DNA of 64,000 nucleotides, from contig JBJHCY010000002.1 in NCBI GenBank assembly GCA_050486265.1, positions 500,024 to 564,023 of the forward strand, in the 5' to 3' direction. The notes beneath the pieces were generated by a model. That model saw only the letters and a list, made by a program, of their open reading frames with translations. It was not told the DNA's origin and made no database searches. Each line of letters begins with the position of its first letter. The stretch's first letter is position 1. This document shows positions 18,267 to 29,400 of the stretch, one piece after another. Origin of the DNA: SLFH01 sp050486265. Lineage in GTDB: Bacteria > Planctomycetota > Phycisphaerae > Phycisphaerales > UBA1924. The translations under genes were made by a program, and so were the position numbers.

Positions 18267-21200
18267 TCAGAGCGCGGCGTTCCGCTTTCGGAAATGCTGG
18301 CGGACCAACTCGGCGGTGGTGTTGATCACAAAGGTCATCAGGAAGAGCACGAGCCCGCAGAGGAAGAGCACGCGGTAGTGCGTCCCGCCCGGCGGCGCTT
18401 CGGGCAGCTCGACGGCGATGTTGGCCGCGAGGGTTCTGAAGCCGGAGAAGATGTTCATCGAGATCTCGGGTGTGTTGCCCGTGGCCATCAGGACGATCAT
18501 GGTCTCGCCGACGGCCCTGCCCAGCCCGATCATCATCGCAGAGAAGATGCCCGACGCAGCGACGGGGAGCACCACGCGGACGGCGGTCTGCCAGGGCGTC
18601 GCGCCCGCTCCGAGCGAGGCGAGACGGAGCGAGTCCGGCACGCTCCGCATCGCGTCCTCGCTGATGGTGTAGATGATCGGGATGATCGCAAACCCCATGA
18701 TGATCCCGACGACAAGCGTGTTGCGGACGCTGAAGGGACCGAATATCGAATCGCGCGGGTCGTGCCCGAGACCGACGAGCAGCCATGCGCCCGCGAGCGT
18801 CAGCGCTATGGCGCCCGCGAGCGTCAGCGCGAATCGCAGAAGCTCGACGCCGACGACCTGCCAGGGCGTCGCGCCGGTCCCCATATCGGCCAGGCGCCGG
18901 TCCAGGAGCGGCCCGCGCAGCATCGCCGCGGCGAGCAACCCGATGGGGAAGAGCGCCACGAGCCAGCCCGGCGTCGGCCCTCCGAAGGCGCCGTCCAGCC
19001 AGCGCCGGATGCCGCCCTCGGGCGTCGGTGCTCCGGGAGGGATGTCTTCCATTGCGCCTTCGGGGCGTACAAACCCGCTTGCGACGGTGTAGATCCCGTG
19101 GAACGCGCGCAGCCTGCGCTGCTCGGTCGAGGTCAGTTCCGCCGCGTCGTCGGGGACCCAGCCCGGGACCGCGTCGGGCTCGACGGGCCGGTGCAGCCCC
19201 GCCGCGACGAGCCGGTCGCCCTCGGAGACTGAGAACAGCGTCCGCTCCATCAGCGGGCCTACGCCGGCGGCGAGGACGCACCCGATCGCGAGCAGCACGA
19301 AGACGATCCCCAGGCGTGAGGTCGCCCCGATCCGGCGCGACGCGTGGTCGGGCAGCGCCCGCCAGAGCGAGGCGGCAAGCACGATCGTCAGAGGCACGAC
19401 CACGAACCCGACGAGCACCGCGGGAAGGTGGTCGCGCATGTAAGGGGCGAGCACCATCGCCGCGATGAACCCGAGCACCACCGAAGGCAGCGAGGCCATC
19501 AGCTCGATCGTGGGCTTGACCGCCTTGCGCGTCGAGGGCGAGAGAAACTCACTGGAATAGATCGCTGCGAGAACAGCCAAGGGCGCCGCGATGATCATGG
19601 CGACCACCGTCGCCTTGAGCGTGCCGAAGATCAGGGGCATGAGACCGTACTTGACCTCCGCCCCCTCCGAGCCCGCTGACGACTGGTAGACATGCTGGGG
19701 CTCGTACTCGCCCTCGTAGAGCACAGGCCGGAAAAGGGAGCGAAAGCTCGCCCGTGGATGGCCCGCGTCGAGCGTCAAGAGGCGGTAGCCCCCCGAGGCG
19801 TCGACGAGCATCAAGCCGTCGCGACGCGGCAGCACAAAGACTCCGACCGGGGCGTCGCCCTCGCCCGACGGCACACTCGCGACTCGCTTGGCGCTCGTGG
19901 CGTGCACCAGATCCAGGCGTCCGCTCGCCCGCAGCGCGGCGACGGTCCGGTCGCGGGCGCTGACGCCGATCGAGATGACCCGGTCGCCCGACGGCCCGAG
20001 AAGTCCGTTGCCTACCACGACGCGGCCGTCCTCGCCCGCGCCCCGCCTCGCCGCGGTGAAGAGCGTGCGCAGTCGCCCGTCTTCTGTCGCGATCAGCAGC
20101 GATCTGGCGCCCACGGTCATGTCCGACGCGGTGATCGGCGAGTCGGTGGAGTACGAACCGACAAACCGCATTGTCGATTCGGACTCGGGATGTTCGCGGT
20201 CCGGCCTGACGGCGTACCGACGCAGTTCGCCCGACGAAGCCCAGACGCCCCAGACCTGCTCGCCGTCTTCGGTGATCAGCAGACGGTCGGGCGTCCCGTA
20301 GCGGTCGGTCTCGATGAGCACGCGCCTGGTCGAAACCTCGGACCGGACCGCGACGCGCGTGTCGCCCGTTTCCAGCCCCCGTTCAGAACGCCAGAAGGTC
20401 ACGCCCGATTCGGTGTGGGCCGCGAGGATGCGGTCGTTCGTCGGTGTGCGCGCCACCGCGACGCGGACGACAGGGTCGTCTCCCTCGGCGACGCGGATCG
20501 GACGCCCGGGCGTGACCACGGGGATGGTGAGCCGCAGTTCGAGCGTCTCACCCCGACGCACACCCGAGACGATCGCGCCCGTCTCCCCCTCGCCGAAGCG
20601 GAGCAGCGGACGGTCGCCCGGACCCGATGCGGCACGCAGCGGCAGGTCGTCGCCCTCTTCGAGCTCGGCGATCGACGACAGCAGGCCGATCGCCCGTGCA
20701 CGCAACGACCCGTCGGCCGCGAGAGCGGACAGCTCCTCGCGCGAGCCGCTGACACGGACAAGCAGTTGGGCCGTTCCGTCCAGCGCCGCGGCCGCGCCGA
20801 CCAGCGCTCGCAGCGCCGCGGCGTCGCCCGCCTCGTGCTCGGTTCCGACCAGCGGCGCGGCGTTCGCGACCGCTTCGAGAACCACCACAAGTCGGCCGAG
20901 GTCCTCACCGGCTTGGATCGATTGCTCCTCGCCCAGCCCCTCAAGGGCAGGGTCGAACGAGAGGGCGTCGAGTTCGTCGAGAAGCGACTCGAACGCTTCA
21001 GCTCCCGCCGGATCGGCCAGACGCCGCACAAGCAGCTCGGACCGGGCCTCGGCTCGCAGCGAGCCGAGCGTCTCGGCGAGTGAAAGGAGCGACGCACGAC
21101 GGTCTTCTTCGATCCCCGCAATCGCGACGGCGTGCGCCTCGCCTCGGCCGAGCAACGCGGCGACCTCTCGCCCGGGCTCGCTTCCCAGCGAGGCGAGCGT

Positions 21201-21773
21201 CTCGGCCATCGGCAGATCGCCGGAGAGTCTGGCGACAAGGTCCGGAGACCTCTCCGCCGCGGAGGACAGATCTGTGATTGCCGCCCTCAGCGACCGCACC
21301 TGGACGGGGTCGAGCAGACGCGAGCCGAAGCCGATGCGGTTGACGCGGACGGTCCCGTCGTCGAGGCCTGTGGCGACCATGGAGAGGTCCGGCGTCCATG
21401 CGAGGGATCGGGGGACCGCCCCGCCGGGCAGGAGCGGGCGTTCGTCGAAGACCTCGCCGGTCGAGACTCGCATAGAACGAACGACGCCGTCACGCCCGAG
21501 CTTGGCGGCTGCGCGGAGCTCGCCGACAAACCCCGGCTCGAAGGCGACGAGGCCGACGCGGCCTGTCCCGTCGGCGCGGGCCTCGGCCACGGGCTCGGTC
21601 CGCCCGCCCACAAGCAGAGGCGCCGCGACCCAGACCAAGAGCACGCAGATGCCCAGCACGGCCCCGAGGACCGACATACCGCCGATCGTGATGACGATTT
21701 CAGCGCCGCGGTCCCACAGCCGCACGGCGCGGCTGCTGCGTCGGCCGGGGCCGGCGGATTGCTTCGCGGCCAT
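18267..21773 (-). CDS. pstC: Phosphate ABC transporter permease PstC with giant extracytoplasmic domain
   Basis: This 1168-residue permease subunit begins with a membrane helix (about residues 25-57). About 650 residues then lie outside the membrane before the permease core starts at YGLMPLIFGTLKATVVAM (about residue 708). The outer domain has repeating beta-rich segments (RVNRIGFGSRLLDPV, LFTAARRGAGEDGRVVVGNG, MLVDASGGYRLLTLD) that look like beta-propeller blades, interrupted by a helical Ala/Leu/Glu-rich section. The core contains the EAA loop SVPDSLRLASLGAGATPWQT and GLGRAVGETMIVLMATGN, and extra helices between its first and second halves. E. coli PstC has about 320 residues. The ATG at 21771-21773 lies 60 bp after pstS. 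Confidence 0.9.
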   Translation of the reverse strand: MAAKQSAGPGRRSSRAVRLWDRGAEIVITIGGMSVLGAVLGICVLLVWVAAPLLVGGRTEPVAEARADGTGRVGLVAFEPGFVGELRAAAKLGRDGVVRSMRVSTGEVFDERPLLPGGAVPRSLAWTPDLSMVATGLDDGTVRVNRIGFGSRLLDPVQVRSLRAAITDLSSAAERSPDLVARLSGDLPMAETLASLGSEPGREVAALLGRGEAHAVAIAGIEEDRRASLLSLAETLGSLRAEARSELLVRRLADPAGAEAFESLLDELDALSFDPALEGLGEEQSIQAGEDLGRLVVVLEAVANAAPLVGTEHEAGDAAALRALVGAAAALDGTAQLLVRVSGSREELSALAADGSLRARAIGLLSSIAELEEGDDLPLRAASGPGDRPLLRFGEGETGAIVSGVRRGETLELRLTIPVVTPGRPIRVAEGDDPVVRVAVARTPTNDRILAAHTESGVTFWRSERGLETGDTRVAVRSEVSTRRVLIETDRYGTPDRLLITEDGEQVWGVWASSGELRRYAVRPDREHPESESTMRFVGSYSTDSPITASDMTVGARSLLIATEDGRLRTLFTAARRGAGEDGRVVVGNGLLGPSGDRVISIGVSARDRTVAALRASGRLDLVHATSAKRVASVPSGEGDAPVGVFVLPRRDGLMLVDASGGYRLLTLDAGHPRASFRSLFRPVLYEGEYEPQHVYQSSAGSEGAEVKYGLMPLIFGTLKATVVAMIIAAPLAVLAAIYSSEFLSPSTRKAVKPTIELMASLPSVVLGFIAAMVLAPYMRDHLPAVLVGFVVVPLTIVLAASLWRALPDHASRRIGATSRLGIVFVLLAIGCVLAAGVGPLMERTLFSVSEGDRLVAAGLHRPVEPDAVPGWVPDDAAELTSTEQRRLRAFHGIYTVASGFVRPEGAMEDIPPGAPTPEGGIRRWLDGAFGGPTPGWLVALFPIGLLAAAMLRGPLLDRRLADMGTGATPWQVVGVELLRFALTLAGAIALTLAGAWLLVGLGHDPRDSIFGPFSVRNTLVVGIIMGFAIIPIIYTISEDAMRSVPDSLRLASLGAGATPWQTAVRVVLPVAASGIFSAMMIGLGRAVGETMIVLMATGNTPEISMNIFSGFRTLAANIAVELPEAPPGGTHYRVLFLCGLVLFLMTFVINTTAELVRQHFRKRNAAL

Positions 21774-21833
21774 GCGTCGATGCCCTTCGGGAACCGGGAT
21801 TCGGGCCGGGCATGGCCCTTCGGAAACAGCGTG

Positions 21834-22796
21834 TTAGAACGACGGCTCGATCCCGACCTTGCGCAGATCCTCCCGCGCAGTTTCGGGGCTGACAGGGTAG
21901 TACCCCTCGCGGATGATGGCTTCCTGGCCCTGTCGGCTGTAGACCATTCGTGCGAACTCGCGCCGGAGCGGGTCGAGGCCCTGGCGTTCGTCATAGTTGA
22001 CATACACCAGGAGGAAGCGGGCGAGGGGGTACTCGCCGCTGAGAGCCGACTGATGATCCGGGCTTGCTGCGGCGTGCCCGTCGACCACGATCGGGACGGC
22101 CCGGACCGAGGCGGTCTTGTACCCGATGCCCGAGTAGCCGATGGCGTAGCGGTCACGGCCGACGGCCTGGACCACGCCCGACGAGCCCGGCTGCTCCTTC
22201 ACCGACGACTTGAAATCCGCGCCGCCGAGGGCGAACTGCTTGAAGAAGTCGTAGGTGCCCGAGGCGCTGTTGCGACCGTAGAGGCTGAGCGGGCGGTCGG
22301 CCCAGCCCGGCTCATCGACGCCGAGGTCGCCCCAGGTCAGGTCCGACCCGCGGACGCTGAACGCCCGGGTGATCTGGTCCATGCTGATCTCGCGGATCGG
22401 GTTGTCGCGGTGGACATAGACCGCCAGGCAGTCGATCCCGATCCGCAGCAGCGTGGGCGGGTAGCCGAAGCGCCGCTCGAACTCGTCGATTTCCGATGAT
22501 CGCATTGGGCGGCTCATGGGGCCGAACTGGGCCTGGTTCTCCATCAGCGCCGGGGGGGCGGTGCTGGAGCCCTTGCCCTCGATCTCGATCTGGACATTGG
22601 GGTAGAAGCGGTTGAAGACCGCCGCGAGTTGGGCCATGACATTGTTCATGGTGTCCGAGCCCATGCTCTTGAGCGAGCCGCTGACGCCCCGGGCCCGCTG
22701 ATACGACGGGAACTCCTCGTCGACCGTGACGGGGGTCATGCCCATCATCAGGACGCCGCAGCAGCAAACGGCAAGGACCGCGCCAAGCTTCTTCAT
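21834..22796 (-). CDS. pstS: Phosphate-binding protein PstS
   Basis: This 320-residue periplasmic binding protein has a signal peptide (MKKLGAVLAVCCCGVLMMGM). Family motifs are GSLKSMGSDTMNNVMAQLAAVF, where the Ser/Asp-containing loop binds phosphate, and GRNSASGTYDFFKQFALGG, the second half of the phosphate site. VNYDERQGLDPLRREFARMV is the usual C-terminal segment. The ATG at 22794-22796 is preceded by GGAGG at 7 bases; the longer open frame upstream is not coding. It is the first pst gene, 161 bp after the EF-hand gene of the secretion cluster. No convincing Pho box could be identified in that gap. Confidence 0.95.
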   Translation of the reverse strand: MKKLGAVLAVCCCGVLMMGMTPVTVDEEFPSYQRARGVSGSLKSMGSDTMNNVMAQLAAVFNRFYPNVQIEIEGKGSSTAPPALMENQAQFGPMSRPMRSSEIDEFERRFGYPPTLLRIGIDCLAVYVHRDNPIREISMDQITRAFSVRGSDLTWGDLGVDEPGWADRPLSLYGRNSASGTYDFFKQFALGGADFKSSVKEQPGSSGVVQAVGRDRYAIGYSGIGYKTASVRAVPIVVDGHAAASPDHQSALSGEYPLARFLLVYVNYDERQGLDPLRREFARMVYSRQGQEAIIREGYYPVSPETAREDLRKVGIEPSF

Positions 22797-22957
22797 GTCT
22801 CGACCTCCAGATGGTGTCGGGGCTGACAGGATTCCCCGCTCTGTGGGGATTGAATCAGTAGGAAGGCGTCGGTCTCGCCGGCCCCCGCGAAATGTGAAGA
22901 ACAGGTAAAGCCCGCGACGAGACCCCGAACACGCCCCGCCCCGGGGAGAGGTCGCCC

Positions 22958-23479
22958 TCAGCGCACCAGCGGGACCTCGGTCATCTGCGTGATCTTGCGG
23001 TCGTCCTCCAGAGCGGGGATGTACTCGCAGACCATGATGCCGAAGCGGGGCAGATCGCCTTCGAGCTCCTCGCGGACGACGCGTAGCTTGAGGGGGTATT
23101 GGATGTTGCCGTTGAAGATGCTCTCGGCCTTGGCGAGGACATCGGCCCTGACGATCCAGTCGGCGATGAGCTCTGCGCTGGGGTCGAACAGGCGGAAGTA
23201 GAGGTCGCCCCGCGCCGGAACGCCGGCGAACATGTCCCCGTCGCGGGCGAAGAGGATGATGGTGAAATCGAGCCGGTCGACGAAGCCGTCGCGGTTGCGG
23301 TCCTCGGCGCCGTTGAAGATCATCTCCATGGTCTGAGGTCGGAGGCTTCGCAGGCGGCGTTCGTCCATCACGCGCGGGCCCTGGGGCTCGGGCGTGGTGC
23401 ACGACTGGCACAGCACCCCCGCGATCAGCAACAACACAACTCCCAAGGCTCGCTTCACGGTTCGCTCACTCCCTGTCAT
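22958..23479 (-). CDS. EF-hand-containing exported protein, candidate secretin partner
   Basis: This 173-residue exported protein has a hydrophobic N-terminal segment ending in LLLIAGVLCQSC; Cys24 or Cys27 could be lipidated, but the lipobox is imperfect. Residues 60-71, DRNRDGFVDRLD, match the 12-residue calcium-binding EF-hand or dockerin loop, with acidic or Asn ligands at positions 1, 3, 5, 9 and 12. The rest is mixed alpha/beta with no recognised family. Its ATG lies 14 bases inside the end of the giant secretin gene, which indicates translational coupling. By position it could be a pilotin or accessory protein of the secretin. That role is an inference. Confidence 0.7.
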   Translation of the reverse strand: MTGSERTVKRALGVVLLLIAGVLCQSCTTPEPQGPRVMDERRLRSLRPQTMEMIFNGAEDRNRDGFVDRLDFTIILFARDGDMFAGVPARGDLYFRLFDPSAELIADWIVRADVLAKAESIFNGNIQYPLKLRVVREELEGDLPRFGIMVCEYIPALEDDRKITQMTEVPLVR

Positions 23480-26400
23480 CGTCGCCCCCCGACCACCAGC
23501 CCCCGCCCGACCTCTGGGGCGGCCGCTCCTGCGATTCCCGCTCGGCCTGCGGACGCCTCCGGGTCGGCTCGATCAGCATGCCGCCCTCGCCCCGCTCGGG
23601 GCGATCGATCCCCTGGCGGATCTCCGGGATCTCCTTGCGGGCCTCACGGTCGAGGATACGCCGCACATTCGCGACTGCGGCCATCCGGTCGATCGAAACA
23701 TCCGAGAGCACGCGCTGCTTGGCGACATCCTCGGGTTTGGTGCCGTGGATGACGCGTGGGGTGAGGATGACCAAGAGTTCCGTCTTGACGCTCGAACGGA
23801 GGTCGGTCTGGAACGCTCTGCCGACGAGCGGGATGTCCCCGAGGATCGGCACCTTGGTTCTGCGTTCCTGGTCTGTAGTCTGGATCAGCCCGCCGATGAC
23901 AACCGTTTGCCCGTCCTTGACGGTCACGATCGTGTCGACGAGGCGCTGGGTGATGATCGGCGACTCGAAGTCTTCGCTGATCCGGGTGGTGCGCTGGCTG
24001 ACCTGCGAGATCTCGGGGTTGATCTCCATACGCACGAACCCGTCGGGGCTGATCGTCGGCGTGACATTCAGGATGATGCCCACATCGCGCCGGGCGACAT
24101 TCGCCCTGGTCCGCCCGGACTCGAAGGTCTCGACATCCTCGATGATCGCGATGTTCTCGCCGACCTGGATCACCGCCGGCTCGTTGTTGGTGACGGTGAC
24201 TTCCGGGCGGCTGAGCACTTCGAGCCTGCCCTGCTGCTCCAGCGAGCGGATCAGCAGGCCGAAGTCCGCAGACGCCACAGACAGGTTCGGCACGCCCAGC
24301 GCCGTCGCGACCGCGACGCCCGCGGGCGCCGAGCCGATGACATAGTCCTCACCTCCGAACGGGCCGACCTCCACATCCATGCCCCAGGTCTGCTCCTGGT
24401 CGATCGTGACCTCGGCGAGCAGGACCTGGATGACCACCTGCGGCGGCGCCGCGTCGAGCTCTTCGACGATCCTCCGGACCGACTCGATGTACCTCGGCGA
24501 GGCGGTGATGACGAGCTTGTTGGACTTCTCGTCGCCGACGACCGTCACTTCCTGCTCGAGCTGTCTTGACAGGGCGCCGAGCTGGTCGTCGCGCAGGGTC
24601 TCGCGGATCCGGACCGACTCCTCGCGGAAGAAGTTGGTCAGTGTCGTCTCCATCTCGAGCGCCTTGGCGTTCTTGAGGTGGTAGACGAATCGCTCGCGTT
24701 CGGTCGCCTCGATGGTGTCGAGGCTCTCGATCACATTGCGGACCAGCTCGAGGTACTCCTCGGTCCCGGAGACGAGCAGCGTGTTGGTGCGTGCGTCGAT
24801 GGTGATCGCCAGCTCCTGGCGCTCGTCGGGCACGGGGGTGACGCGCGTCGAATCCAATAGGGAGGGCCCATGCTCTTCGCCCAGCAGATCGGACGAGGCC
24901 GTCGGCACAAGCACGAGGCGGTTGCCCTGCTGCTGGAGGTTGAACAGGTCACGCAGAACGCCCCGCATGGCGCTGGCGTCGGCGTTCTGGAGGCGGAAGA
25001 CCTCGATCTTGCGGTTGCCCGCCGTGGTGCTGTCGAGGTCGTCGATGATCTCCTCGATCAGCGACATGATCTGGGGCGGCGCCGCGACGAGCACCGAGTT
25101 GGTCCGCAGGTCGAAGGTGAGGCGGACCTGGTCTCGGATGGCGCCGTCGATCTGCGCCTCGCTGGGCGCCTCGCCGATCTCCGTCTCGATCCGCGAACGC
25201 ACCTGGTTCCTGAAGAACCGCACCCGCGTCGCCTGCTGGGCCGCGATCGACCCCTGCCCGCCCCCGATCGGGCGACCGGCCAGGATCGTCTGGAGGAGGT
25301 TGACCACCTCGATCGCGTTGGCGGTGCGGAGTTCGATGCGCCGGATGTCCTGCTCGGTGCGGATCTCGCCCGCGTCGAGCTGGGCGACGAGTCGCCGGAT
25401 CTCGCCGATGTCGTTCTCGCTGCCGGTGACCACGAGGGCGTTGAGGCGCTCGTTGGCCATCACGCCGACCGAGCCGGAGCCGCGGCGCTGGTTCTCGCGC
25501 CGGACATACATCTCGTTGATCGCCTGGGTGATCTCGCCGGCCCTGCCCCGGTCGACATACAGGATCTCGGTCCGCTGCCCGGTCGTGCGGTCGGCCTCGC
25601 CCGAGGCAAGAGCGCGGATCAGCTCGCGGACGAGCCGCAGATTCTCGTCGCTGGCGGCGACGATCAGCGAACTCGTCGCCGGCTCGGGCTCGATTCTGAA
25701 CGCGTCGGAGGGCGACTGGGGCACCCCCGCCCGGCGCGACGCCTCGATCCGCTCGGCCACCAGACGCTGCAGACGCGGCGCCAGCGCGTTCACATCCGTG
25801 TCGGGCACCGCGATGACATGCAATCCGACGGCGTCGGTCGCGTGCTCGCGGTCGAGCGTGTCGAGCAGCCCTTCGAGGATGTCGAGGCTCCGGCGGCTGG
25901 TCGAGACGATCAGCGCGTTGGTCCGCAGGTCGGCCTGCACGACCACGCGGTCCTCGGGCCTCGACTCGCCGACTCGCTCGCGCTCGGTGAAGACCTGGCG
26001 GACGATCTGGGCGACGCGGTCGGCCGCGGCGAAGCGGAGCGGGAACACCCGCACCTCGTTGCTCGCCGAGGCGGCCTCGACATCGAGCATCGAGACCAAC
26101 TCGCGGACGGCGTTCACATTGGCCTCTGAGCCGACGACAATCAGGGCGTTCAGCTGTGTCTCGGGCGTGATGAGCAGGCCCGACAACGGCGCAACGAGAT
26201 CGGTTTCGGCGAACTGCGACGGATCGGTCGGGTCACCCCCGGCCTGCAGCACCCGCAGACGCCCGACCTGGCGCCGGAGCGCATCGGCCTCGGGCGTGCG
26301 CCCCACGCCGGTGACCAAGACCTCGCTGAGCTTGGCGGCGAGCCTCGCCGGGTCGGCGTGCTCGACAGGAATCAGCGTCGTTTCGACCCAGCGTCCGCCC

Positions 26401-29400
26401 TCGTCGCTGTCCATGTCGCGGATGAGCACCTCGACGAGGGCGACGGCTTCCTCACGCCCCGCGACGATCAACGCGTTGGTGCGCTCGTCGACGGAGACGG
26501 CGATCTCCCCCGCGAGGGCGCGCCCGGTCGCGGTCGTGGGCTGGCCCCGTCGCTGTGTGCCCGGGAGGCGGCGCAGGGCCTCGCCCTGGCGGAAGACTTC
26601 GTCGATGACGCCGCGGAGACGCGAGGCCGATGCGTTCTTGAGCGGGAAGATACGGACGACGACCGCGTCGCCGATGGGCAGCGTGTCGAGCATCTTCACA
26701 ACGCCCTTGAGGGCCTTGACATTCGCCTCGCTGGACGCGATGACGATCGCGTTGGACTGCCCGTGTTCCTGCAGGCGGATCGGCACCGAGAGATCGAGTT
26801 CGGCCGCGGGCTTGTCCCACCGGTCGGCGGCGATCGAGAGCCTGCGGATCTGCTCGACGAGCGAGCGGGCGGGCGCGGCGCCCGAGGTCTGGTCTTCGGG
26901 GTTGAGCATGCGCCGGAGGGTCTGCACGACCGCCGGGGCGTCGGCGAGCTTGAGCGGCACGACTTCGACAAACTGGTCCGCGCCCGCGGGCTCGGCGTCC
27001 ATCGCCCTGACGAGTTCGGCGATGGTTTCGGCGTCGCGCGTCTCGGCGACGACCGCCAAGGCACGGCGCGAGGTCATCGGGATGATCGCGACGGGCTCGG
27101 TGACGAGGCCGGCCTGTCCAGCAGCGGGCTCGCGCGTGACGCCCATCTGTTCGAGCAGCCGCCGGATCTCGGCGGGCTCGTTGTGCTCGATGTCGATGAT
27201 GATGACGCCGCGTCCCGGGGATCCTGCGCCCCCGTTGAATCCGCCGAGTTCGCGGACGACCGAGCGGACCTGCTCGTAGAGGTCTTCGCTGGAGGAGATG
27301 ACGAGGCTGTTGCTGGCGCGATCGACCTCGACGGCGAAGGTCTCGCCCCTCCGCTGGGCGATCGGGCCGAAGCTGCGGGCGATGGTGTCGCGCATGCGCG
27401 AGGCGGAACCCTCGCCGACGGCGAGGACGCGGGGGAGCGTGCCGCCCTCGCCGGCCATCTCGCCCAGGGATTCGACGAGGGATGCGATCTGGGCGAACTG
27501 TGTCTCGTCGGCGCGGACGAGGATCACGCCGGCGTCGTCGTCGCCGATGACCTGCACCGAGCGTGTGCCGCCCCCGGCGTCGACGCGCGAGGCGAACATC
27601 GAGCGGACGCTCTCGGCGATCCGCGTGGGGCGTCCGGAACGGACGCGGATAATCCGGGGCTCTGGGAGCTGGAGCACATCGGGCACATCGAGGCGTTCGA
27701 CGATGCGCTCGATGCGCGCGAGGTCCTGGCGCGAGGCGAAGACGATCAGCGCGTTGCTCTGGGCCTCGGCGGAGACGATCGGCGTCTCCTCGCCCGAGAC
27801 GAGCACGGGGATATCAAAGAAGTCGCGGTCGTCGCGCGTGCGTTGGCGGTCGCGCTCGCGCTGGAGGCGCTCGCGTTCGACCTGTCGATCGAGCGTGGCT
27901 CTGAAGGCCTCGCTGAGCGAGCGGGCGACGCTGCGCGCGTCGGCGTGGCGGAGCGGGATCACCGCGAGCTGGCGCGAGGTGTCGTACTCCTCGGTGTCGA
28001 GCTGGTCGAGCAGGGCGGTGATGCCCGGCCACTCCGGCTCGTCGGCGCTGATGACCAGCGAGTTCGACGCCGGGTCGGGCACGATGGTGACGCGGCGCGC
28101 GCCGGGCGTCGCGGCCTCGGGGGCGAAGCGGCCGTAGAAGACCTGCAGGGCGTCGGCGATCTGCTTGGCGTCGGCGAAGCGGAGATTGACGAACTCGGTC
28201 CGACGGTCGCCGCCCGGCGCGACATCGACCGCCGTGATGATCTCTTCGATCTCCTCCATCTGCTCGGGCGTGGCGGAGACGGCGATGGTGTTGTCGGTGG
28301 GGTTGAAGTCGAAGGCGGGGCGGGGCTCGCCGGCGCCGTAGCGCCGGTCGCGGAACATCGCGTTGAGCGTGAAGCGGACATCGTTGGCCGTCGCGTTCTG
28401 CAGGGTGAAACGCCGGAAACGGACGAGACTGCGCGCGGGCTCGGTGTCGAGCTTCTCGACCTGGGCCATCACCAGATCGACCGCCTCGCGCGAGCCGCTG
28501 AGCACCAGCGCGTTGCTGCGCGCCACGGGCGTGATCCGGACCTTGATGTTCTCGGGCAACGACGAGCGCACGGCCGCGGCGACCTCGGTCGCGCTGGCCG
28601 ATTCCAGCGGCACGGTCACGAATGTGACATCGTCGGCCGACGGTGCGCGGTCGAGCTCGGCGATGAGCGCGCGCACGCGGTCCTCGATCGCCTCGGGCAC
28701 CGAGACGATCAGCGAATTCGTGCTCGGCTGGGGCGTGACGATGATCCGTTCCTCGCTGCGGGTCGCGGGGAACATCTGGCGCACGGCCTGGGCCGTCTCA
28801 TTCGCCTGGGCGTTGCGCAGCGTGTAGACCTCGACGAGGCGGTGGTCGCCCAGCTCGGGCTGGTCCATCTGCGCGACCAGATCGCGGACGATGCGGAGGT
28901 CTTCTTCGGGGGCCGCGACGATGAGCACATTGCCGTCGGGCGAGCCGAGGACCGAGACCGCGTTCTCCGATCCGTCGACCTGCGAGCGGCCCTGGAAGAA
29001 GCGCTGGAGGCTTCCCGCGGCTCTGCCCGCCTGGGCGTGGCGGAGGGCGATCGTCTCGATCTTCACGCCCTCGCGCTCGGCCGACGCGTCGAGTTCCTTG
29101 ATGAACCGCTCGGCTTCCTCGACCCTTTCGGCGACGCCGACGAGCAGCAGGAGCCGGCGTGATCGATCGACCTGCACCTGCACACGCTGCGGATCGGTCC
29201 CCTGCCAGGGGCGCCAGCCCGGCGTCGAGAAGGCGTCCTGGATCAGCCCGCGGACGGCGTTGAGGTCGACCCGCTCGGCCCGGACGGCGCGGACGACTCG
29301 GCGTGCGGCCTCGTCGGGCGCGGTGTCGAGCATGCCGACGATCCGCTCGGCGGTCGCGAGGATGTCGCCCTGGCCCAGCAGGACGACGGTGTTGGACCGC

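Noticed and set aside
18267..21773. PstC insertion as a separate gene fused by sequencing error
   Set aside because: The frame is continuous with even codon use, and PstA shows an independent insertion at the same topological place.
22797..22957. Pho box before pstS
   Set aside because: Only a weak partial match (CTGTTCTTCACA on the minus strand) to the direct-repeat consensus; not enough to call.
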